A stretch of DNA of 10,778 nt, from the NCBI GenBank assembly GCA_033763635.1, contig JANRKG010000370.1, positions 1-10,778 of the forward strand, read 5' to 3'. Positions 6,602-10,778 of the stretch are shown here, piece by piece. The position numbers and the translations under genes were made by a program. Source of the stretch: JANRKG01 sp033763635. Lineage in GTDB: Bacteria; Cyanobacteriota; Cyanobacteriia; GCF-001939115. The notes below the pieces were generated by a model. It searched no databases, was not told the origin of the DNA, and saw nothing but the letters and a program-made list of their open reading frames with translations. How positions within the stretch are numbered: the stretch's first letter is position 1; the number at the start of each line of letters is the position of its first letter.

Positions 6602-6646
6602 ATCCCCAGTTGTTTCCCACAATACATTTGTTGGATCGCTGGGGAT
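6602..6646 (+). repeat. Long hairpin in the leader of the DUF4278 gene
   Basis: ATCCCCAG (6602-6609) pairs perfectly with CTGGGGAT (6639-6646) across 29 bases. Inside, CCCACAA (6616-6622) can pair with TTGTTGG (6628-6634) with one mismatch, so a two-tier stem-loop is possible. It ends 66 bases before the ATG at 6713 and would lie in the 5' UTR if transcription starts at the -10-like sequences around 6565-6583. It matches no riboswitch I know. Confidence 0.4.
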
Positions 6647-6712
6647 GTTAGCGAGAAGTTACGGATTTCCCTTCGATTTAATCAATAGAGCTTAACCGAT
6701 AGAGGCAAAGAG

Positions 6713-7117
6713 ATGAAATATCGTGGCGTTAGTTACGAATACGAACAACCCGCTTTAGACATGATTGCAGGGGAAATCGGTGGTCTATACCGGGGGCAAA
6801 ACTGGCAAGTCCGCCATCCCCGTCACATGCCTGTCCATCAACCTCCCCTGGCTTTGAAGTATCGGGGCGTTGCTTACGTGACCCACTGCGAAAGCTTGGA
6901 CGATCGCGTCATCGAAGCATGGACGAATCCCAATTCTCAAGGCCAAGCAGATCCCATTGTAAAAGTGAATCAGCAACCTCAGTTATCCGGCTGGATTGAA
7001 GTTCACCGCACGAACCTTCAGTCTAACCTGGAACGACGCATTCAGATTGCTCAAGAACGGGGCGATCGAATGCTGGTGCAACTGTTAGAGAAAGAGTTGC
7101 AAGAATTGGCCTGGTAA
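6713..7117 (+). CDS. DUF4278 domain-containing protein
   Basis: The product is 134 aa. ATG 6713 is preceded by AGAGG (6701-6705) at a 7-base spacing. The N-terminal half carries the YRG signature of DUF4278, a small domain known almost only from cyanobacteria: MKYRGVSYEYEQP (1-13) and a second copy LKYRGVAYVTH (48-58), with a related LYRGQNW at about 25-31. The C-terminal half (about 90-134) is a charged, probably helical segment rich in Arg, Glu and Leu (RTNLQSNLERRIQIAQERGD, LLEKELQELAW) that could form a coiled coil. No signal peptide or membrane segment. The function of the family is unknown. It appears to be a single-gene unit: a long leader with a hairpin before it and a strong intrinsic terminator 24 bases after it. 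Confidence 0.88.
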   Translation: MKYRGVSYEYEQPALDMIAGEIGGLYRGQNWQVRHPRHMPVHQPPLALKYRGVAYVTHCESLDDRVIEAWTNPNSQGQADPIVKVNQQPQLSGWIEVHRTNLQSNLERRIQIAQERGDRMLVQLLEKELQELAW

Positions 7118-7140
7118 GCAACAGATTCATCATTACTGAC

Positions 7141-7174
7141 AAGGTGCAGGAAATTTTTCCTGCACCTTTTTTTT
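7141..7174 (+). terminator. Strong intrinsic terminator of the DUF4278 gene
   Basis: AAGGTGCAGGAAA (7141-7153) pairs perfectly with TTTCCTGCACCTT (7156-7168), followed by an unbroken T run to 7174. It lies 24 bases past the stop. On the minus strand no U-rich tract follows, so it does not stop tlyA transcripts. Confidence 0.92.
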
Positions 7175-7177
7175 GGA

Positions 7178-7198
7178 AGGCAGAGGGCAGAAGGGACA
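7178..7198. repeat. Short heptamer tandem repeat
   Basis: AGGCAGA, GGGCAGA and AGGGACA follow each other directly after the terminator, a decayed 7-bp tandem of about three units. Similar GGCAGAAGG-type short repeats are common in cyanobacterial spacers (recalled). The rest of the spacer to 7328 shows nothing else I can support. Confidence 0.35.
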
Positions 7199-7328
7199 AA
7201 CTCACGATATGGTCCGTTCATGCTGGCATCTGCCTAAGGGGAACAGGTACGGCGAATTTCTGGAAACGAGGGTGTGCGATCGAGGACTTGAATTTCCTCA
7301 GCCTATTCTGTACCAATTCGTTTCTCGC

Positions 7329-8153
7329 CTACTTTGAAGCCTTGAGGGTATTGTAGGCCGTCTGGGTCAACTTGCGAATATCCAGGGAAACAGGCAGGGT
7401 TGCTGCTTCCAAAACATCTCGTAGCCACAAGAGATATTCCACATTGCCCGCCGGACCCAGTAAGGGAGACCAAGTGAGGCCGTGAGGCTGCCATCCCAAA
7501 GATTCTGCCGTCTGCATAACTTGCGCGATTGCATCGGCCTGATCGCGTGGATCGCGCACGACTCCGTTTTTACCCACCCGATCGCGCCCCACTTCAAACT
7601 GTGGTTTGACCAGCAAAACCAATTCGCGAGGAGAGTTTAACAATTTCCTCAACGCCGGAAGCACCTTTGTCAGGGAGATAAACGACACATCAACCACTCC
7701 CAAATCGGGCCAGGGGCGATCGTCCCCATATAACTGTTCCGGCTCCAGATGGCGTAGATTGGTTCGCTCATGCAGAATCACCCGCTCATCCTGCCGCAAA
7801 CTCCAGGCCACCTGTCCGTAACCGACATCAATGCCGTATACCAATCTCGCTCCGGCTTGCAACAAACAATCCGTAAAGCCCCCGGTCGAAATGCCTCCAT
7901 CCAGGCAGACTCGCCCTGTTACTGGAATTTGGAATTCCTCCAGGGCTTTTGCCAATTTTTCGCCGCCCCGTGAAACATAGGGCGATCGTTGACGAATCTG
8001 AATCTCTGCCATTGGGTCCACTTCCGTTCCGGGCTTATCAATGACCTGCTGATTCACCCGCACTTCCCCTGCCTGAATCAGCCGTTGCGCTTGCTGCCGG
8101 GAATCGCACAGGTTGAGTTGCACCAGCAAACTATCCAGTCGTTGTTTCGCCAA
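7329..8153 (-). CDS. tlyA: TlyA family rRNA (cytidine-2'-O)-methyltransferase
   Basis: The product is 274 aa. An N-terminal S4 RNA-binding domain (about 3-60: RLDSLLVQL, SRQQAQRLIQAGEVRVN) is followed by the SPYVSRGGEKLAKAL linker and an FtsJ-like SAM-dependent Rossmann domain. The SAM loop reads CLDGGISTGGFTDCLL (83-98), with Gly where most TlyA have Val/Ala-Gly. The 2'-O-methyltransferase tetrad K-D-K-E can be placed at K66, D155 (DVSFIS), K183 (VKPQFE) and E239 (NVEYL). In mycobacteria TlyA methylates 16S and 23S rRNA cytidines at the subunit interface; old 'hemolysin' labels are misleading. The start is TTG at 8153-8151 with GAGGG (complement of 8158-8162) four bases before it; no in-frame ATG or GTG gives a better start. 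The cyclase gene stops 11 bases upstream, so the two genes form an operon and may be translationally coupled. No clear terminator follows. Confidence 0.94.
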   Translation of the reverse strand: MAKQRLDSLLVQLNLCDSRQQAQRLIQAGEVRVNQQVIDKPGTEVDPMAEIQIRQRSPYVSRGGEKLAKALEEFQIPVTGRVCLDGGISTGGFTDCLLQAGARLVYGIDVGYGQVAWSLRQDERVILHERTNLRHLEPEQLYGDDRPWPDLGVVDVSFISLTKVLPALRKLLNSPRELVLLVKPQFEVGRDRVGKNGVVRDPRDQADAIAQVMQTAESLGWQPHGLTWSPLLGPAGNVEYLLWLRDVLEAATLPVSLDIRKLTQTAYNTLKASK

Positions 8154-8164
8154 AAGACCCTCGA

Positions 8165-9829
8165 TTAAATTGTTTCTGTTTCAATTTGTTCCCAAAGTAT
8201 CCGATACAGTTCCAGGGGTGCTTCCTTGCCTTTCACCTGAACGGGTGGCAAGGGTTCCACGATCAGGTTAGGGGTGTGGAGCTTCTCCAGGGTGGAACGG
8301 GAAATCACAATCTCCCCAGCTTTCGCAACTCCACAAATGCGGCTTGCGACATTCATGGTATCGCCAATATTCGTGTATTGAATTAACTTCTCAGACCCAA
8401 TGTTGCCAGCCGCTACCATCCCTGTATTTAAGCCGATGTGAATTTGCACTTGCAGACCCCGTTGGGCAGACCACCGCTGATTGAGCTTGTGCATCGCCCA
8501 TTGCATGGCGATCGCTGCCCGCACTGCCCGATCCGCATCCTGGGGGTGGGAGTAGGGAGACCCCCAAACCGCCAGCAACGCATCCGCAATGTACTTTTCC
8601 AATGTTCCTTCATACCGAAAAACAATGTCTTCCACCATCACCTTGAAATACTCATTGAGTAATTCCAAAACCTGACGGGGCCGCATTTGGGAGGAGAGTT
8701 CTGTAAAGCCACTAATATCGGAAAACAGGGCTGTCACCTCGGTTTCAATCACCCGTAGGGCACTTTCTTCCCGCAGCCGTTGGGCGATCGCCTGGGGGAA
8801 GAAGCGCTCTAACCTCGCCCGCATGACTGCTTCCGATCGCATCTTCTGAGAAAGGCGAACGTTCTCAATGGCAATTGCGGCCTGGGTTGCCAGAGCCGTC
8901 AGAAATTCCAGATCTTCCTGAGAATAAACGTTGGCGATCGAGAGGTTATCCACATAAAGCACCCCAATCAGGCGATCGTGGGGTTTGAGGGGAACCCCAA
9001 TCGACGCATGAATCGACTGTCCCAGAACTGACGTTGAATCCCGAAACCGCTCATCGTTGCGAGCATCAGCGGTTAAGATTGCATCCCCATTTTCATAGAC
9101 AAAGTTGACAATTCGTTTGCTATAGAACTGCAAATCTGCCGTAATCCCCTCCCGAAACTTCGCAGCCTGAAGTTCCAGTTGTTGCAACTCCTCGTTGTGC
9201 AGCAGAATGGCAGCCCGATCCACGTCCATGATGGTAAAGAGCAGATCCAGAATCTTATCCAGCAACTTGTCGGACTGTTCGGGGCTGGAGAGTTGCTTAC
9301 TCACCTCCAGTAAAATTTTCAACTTATCCGCTGTGCGCTGCTGGCTCTCCTGTTGGCGGAGTTTCAGAATCGACCCCCGCTGTTGAGGTTGCTCAGACCG
9401 CAACAGGGCTTGCAAGTCAACAAACGTATATTCCGGTTGAAAGCGGCTGATAATCGACAGGTCAGAGAGTTTAGCGCTCACGGCCTCCTCTAATGCACTG
9501 ATCGGAGCCTGCACAAACTTAAAAGCGACCTTACCGAGATGAATCACATCCCCATCCTTCAGGGCTTGATGGGAAATCTTATGGTGATTGACGAACGTTC
9601 CATTGCGGCTGTTGCGATCGACAATCACGGCCCGATCGTTTGTCACGACAATTTCCGCATGGTGCCGGGAGAGGTCTCGCGACTCCTGCTCCAGGACAAT
9701 GGTGTTATCAAACTCTCGACCAATAGTATTGGTTCCCTCCAAGAGTTGATAGATCGTCTCATTAGGCGTATTGGGATCGCGAATCAGGTAAGGCAAAGGA
9801 TCGATCTCCTTTTCAGCGATCGTTTTCAA
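8165..9829 (-). CDS. FHA-GAF-class III adenylate/guanylate cyclase
   Basis: The product is 554 aa. An FHA domain lies at about 13-105 (GR at 37-38, S54-R-H-H57, N76-G-T-F), then a linker with coiled-coil character (150-180), a GAF domain at about 180-325 (ASIGVPLKPHDRLIGVLYVD), a short helix, and a class III cyclase domain at about 362-545. Catalytic residues: metal Asp D371 (FSDISGF) and D416 (KYIADALLAVWG), base-contact K412, and transition-state N493 and R497 (GDTMNVASR). The second base-contact position is T486, the class IIIb pattern seen in cyanobacterial CyaB1/CyaC-type, bicarbonate-stimulated adenylate cyclases. It likely makes cAMP in the cytosol under control of phosphothreonine binding (FHA) and a small ligand (GAF). 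The start is uncertain: TTG 9829 has only GGATGG upstream, while TTG at 9796 (codon 12) has AAGGAG nine bases before it. No in-frame ATG exists before the FHA domain. Confidence 0.93.
   Translation of the reverse strand: MKTIAEKEIDPLPYLIRDPNTPNETIYQLLEGTNTIGREFDNTIVLEQESRDLSRHHAEIVVTNDRAVIVDRNSRNGTFVNHHKISHQALKDGDVIHLGKVAFKFVQAPISALEEAVSAKLSDLSIISRFQPEYTFVDLQALLRSEQPQQRGSILKLRQQESQQRTADKLKILLEVSKQLSSPEQSDKLLDKILDLLFTIMDVDRAAILLHNEELQQLELQAAKFREGITADLQFYSKRIVNFVYENGDAILTADARNDERFRDSTSVLGQSIHASIGVPLKPHDRLIGVLYVDNLSIANVYSQEDLEFLTALATQAAIAIENVRLSQKMRSEAVMRARLERFFPQAIAQRLREESALRVIETEVTALFSDISGFTELSSQMRPRQVLELLNEYFKVMVEDIVFRYEGTLEKYIADALLAVWGSPYSHPQDADRAVRAAIAMQWAMHKLNQRWSAQRGLQVQIHIGLNTGMVAAGNIGSEKLIQYTNIGDTMNVASRICGVAKAGEIVISRSTLEKLHTPNLIVEPLPPVQVKGKEAPLELYRILWEQIETETI
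9806..9811 (-). promoter_or_regulatory. Candidate ribosome binding site favouring a later cyclase start
   Basis: The complement reads AAGGAG, nine bases before the in-frame TTG at 9796. Starting there gives MPYLIRDPN, which opens directly into the first FHA strand. This site is better than anything before TTG 9829 and may mark the true start, shortening the protein by 11 residues. Confidence 0.45.
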
Positions 9830-9879
9830 GCAGTTGCCATCCGATTTTACCTTTCACCCTCTGTTCCAGCCGTTAGACT

Positions 9880-9955
9880 TTGAGACTAATCATGAAGAAA
9901 GCTTCATTCCTGCTGTTCTCTACAAAGTGCATCAAAAAATAATGCTCAGTCTCAA
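9880..9955. repeat. Spaced inverted repeat in the divergent cyclase/aldolase spacer
   Basis: TTGAGACT (9880-9887) and AGTCTCAA (9948-9955) are perfect 8-bp inverted copies 60 bases apart. A small perfect hairpin lies between them (ATGAAG 9892-9897, AAAG loop, CTTCAT 9902-9907). In a divergent promoter region such an arrangement could be paired operator half-sites or a long stem-loop; no regulator is identified. A TATTAC -10-like hexamer (9987-9992) lies 24 bases before the aldolase start without a clear -35. Confidence 0.35.
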
Positions 9956-10015
9956 TCGGAATGGTGAACCAGCCTGAGATACTGAGTATTACAAACAGCG
10001 ACGAAGGGATAGGTC

Positions 10016-10778
10016 ATGCTCAGTTCAACCAGGGAATTGTTAGAAACGGCTCGCCGGAATTCCTACGCGATCGGCGCATTTAACGTCTATAACCTGGAAG
10101 GCGTGCAAGCCGTGATCAACGCAGCAGAAGAGTGCCGGAGTCCTGCCATGTTGCAACTCCATCCCAGTGCCCTGAAGTATGGGGAATCGCCCCTCGTCGC
10201 CCTCTGTTTAGAAGCGGCCCGCACTGCGACCGTCCCTGTTTCCGTTCACCTGGATCACAGTACCTCAGTGAGTGATATTCAGTTGGCGTTGAAAGCGGGG
10301 GTGCGATCGATCATGGCAGATGGTTCGCCCCTTTCCTACGAGCAAAATTTGGAATTCACCCGTGACATGACAGCGCTTGCCCATGAGTACCATGCGATCG
10401 TTGAGGCGGAGATTGGGCGGATCAGTGGCACGGAGGATGGCCTGACAATCGCCGAGAAAGAAGCCAAAATGACCGACCCCGACCAAGCGGTGGAGTTTGT
10501 TTACCGAACGAAAGTGGATGCCCTGGCAGTGACGATCGGGAATGTGCATGGGGAGTACAAAAGCCCCCCTCGCCTGGACTTTGCCCGACTGGAACGCATT
10601 CGTCGCCTGATTGAAATTCCCCTCGTGTTGCATGGAGCTTCCGGCTTACCAGAATCGATGATTAGCCGATCGATCCAGCTTGGGGTTTGCAAGTTTAATG
10701 TGAATACGGAAGTACGTCAGGCTTACATGCAAGCGCTCAAAGAACAGATGATGGGGACTGATACGAAAGATTTGTTAG
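10016..10778 (+). CDS. Class II fructose-bisphosphate aldolase family protein (GatY/KbaY-like), 3' truncated by window
   Basis: ATG 10016 is preceded by GAAGGG (10003-10008) at a 7-base spacing. The frame stays open to the right edge (254 codons), so the stop and probably the last 25-40 residues are missing. It begins MLSSTRELLETARRNSYAIG and has AFNVYNLEG (21-29), the class II catalytic segment VHLDHS with D80 and zinc ligand H81, EAEIGRISG (about 133-141), GNVHG with H178, LHGASGLP with H206, and FNVNTEVRQAY, which contacts the phosphate. All three zinc histidines and the catalytic Asp are present. Length and sequence fit the roughly 280-aa ketose-bisphosphate or tagatose-bisphosphate aldolase branch; the Calvin-cycle class II enzyme of cyanobacteria is longer (about 360 aa) and looks different. 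It is therefore probably an additional aldolase of unknown ketose specificity. It is transcribed away from the cyclase-tlyA operon. Confidence 0.92.
   Translation, partial: MLSSTRELLETARRNSYAIGAFNVYNLEGVQAVINAAEECRSPAMLQLHPSALKYGESPLVALCLEAARTATVPVSVHLDHSTSVSDIQLALKAGVRSIMADGSPLSYEQNLEFTRDMTALAHEYHAIVEAEIGRISGTEDGLTIAEKEAKMTDPDQAVEFVYRTKVDALAVTIGNVHGEYKSPPRLDFARLERIRRLIEIPLVLHGASGLPESMISRSIQLGVCKFNVNTEVRQAYMQALKEQMMGTDTKDLL

Noticed and set aside
9892..9942. A 16-codon frame (MKKASFLLFSTKCIKK) in the divergent spacer, resembling a tiny leader peptide.
   Set aside because: No ribosome site precedes it, and its first codons are part of the ATGAAG/CTTCAT palindrome; too short to support.
10265..10692. 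Minus-strand frames opposite the aldolase.
   Set aside because: They are antisense to a frame with intact class II aldolase motifs throughout.
1..10778. CRISPR array, tRNA/rRNA genes, transposase, phage or toxin-antitoxin genes.
   Set aside because: I looked for regularly spaced repeats, tRNA-like cloverleaf sequence and the corresponding protein motifs and found none that hold up.

Overview
The window comes from a cyanobacterial chromosome. The direct evidence is psbY (a photosystem II small subunit), exact copies of the cyanobacterial GCGATCGC (HIP1) palindrome at 2423-2430, 8508-8515 and 8784-8791 with many more CGATCG cores, and cyanobacterium-restricted families (a TIGR02652-type zinc-motif protein and a DUF4278 protein). 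I cannot name the species; the gene set would fit a filamentous or Leptolyngbya-like lineage, but that is a guess.

Layout, left to right. At 1-812 lies the 3' part of an unrecognised + strand gene, AT-richer than the rest. A hairpin terminator (868-901) separates it from a convergent minus-strand pair: psbY (938-1057, only 39 codons) and, upstream of it, a gamma-class carbonic anhydrase (1166-1708). From about 1800 to 7170 everything points right: TIGR02652 protein (1851-2360), VOC/glyoxalase-fold protein (2384-2818), a spacer holding a REP-like palindromic repeat, an AAA+ ATPase of the type found with contractile injection systems (3076-4620), an aldose-1-epimerase-like protein (4677-5546), a secreted TPR protein (5646-6515) and a DUF4278 protein (6713-7117) ending at a strong intrinsic terminator. 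On the minus strand a two-gene operon follows: an FHA-GAF-class III nucleotide cyclase (8165-9829) and, 11 bases downstream, the rRNA 2'-O-methyltransferase tlyA (7329-8153). Divergent from the cyclase, a class II aldolase (10016 onward) runs off the right edge.

Most genes look like housekeeping or general metabolism: photosynthesis (psbY), CO2/bicarbonate handling (gamma-CA), sugar chemistry (epimerase, aldolase), ribosome modification (tlyA) and second-messenger signalling (cyclase). I see no phage, transposase, CRISPR or toxin-antitoxin module and no convincing new multi-gene system. The items most worth a second look are the AAA+ protein, which keeps Walker A but has lost the Walker B acidic residues and has no injection-system genes beside it; the cyclase-tlyA pairing, with a class IIIb (Thr-type) catalytic site of the kind known to respond to bicarbonate; the repeat element at 2843-2953; and the hairpin leader before the DUF4278 gene.
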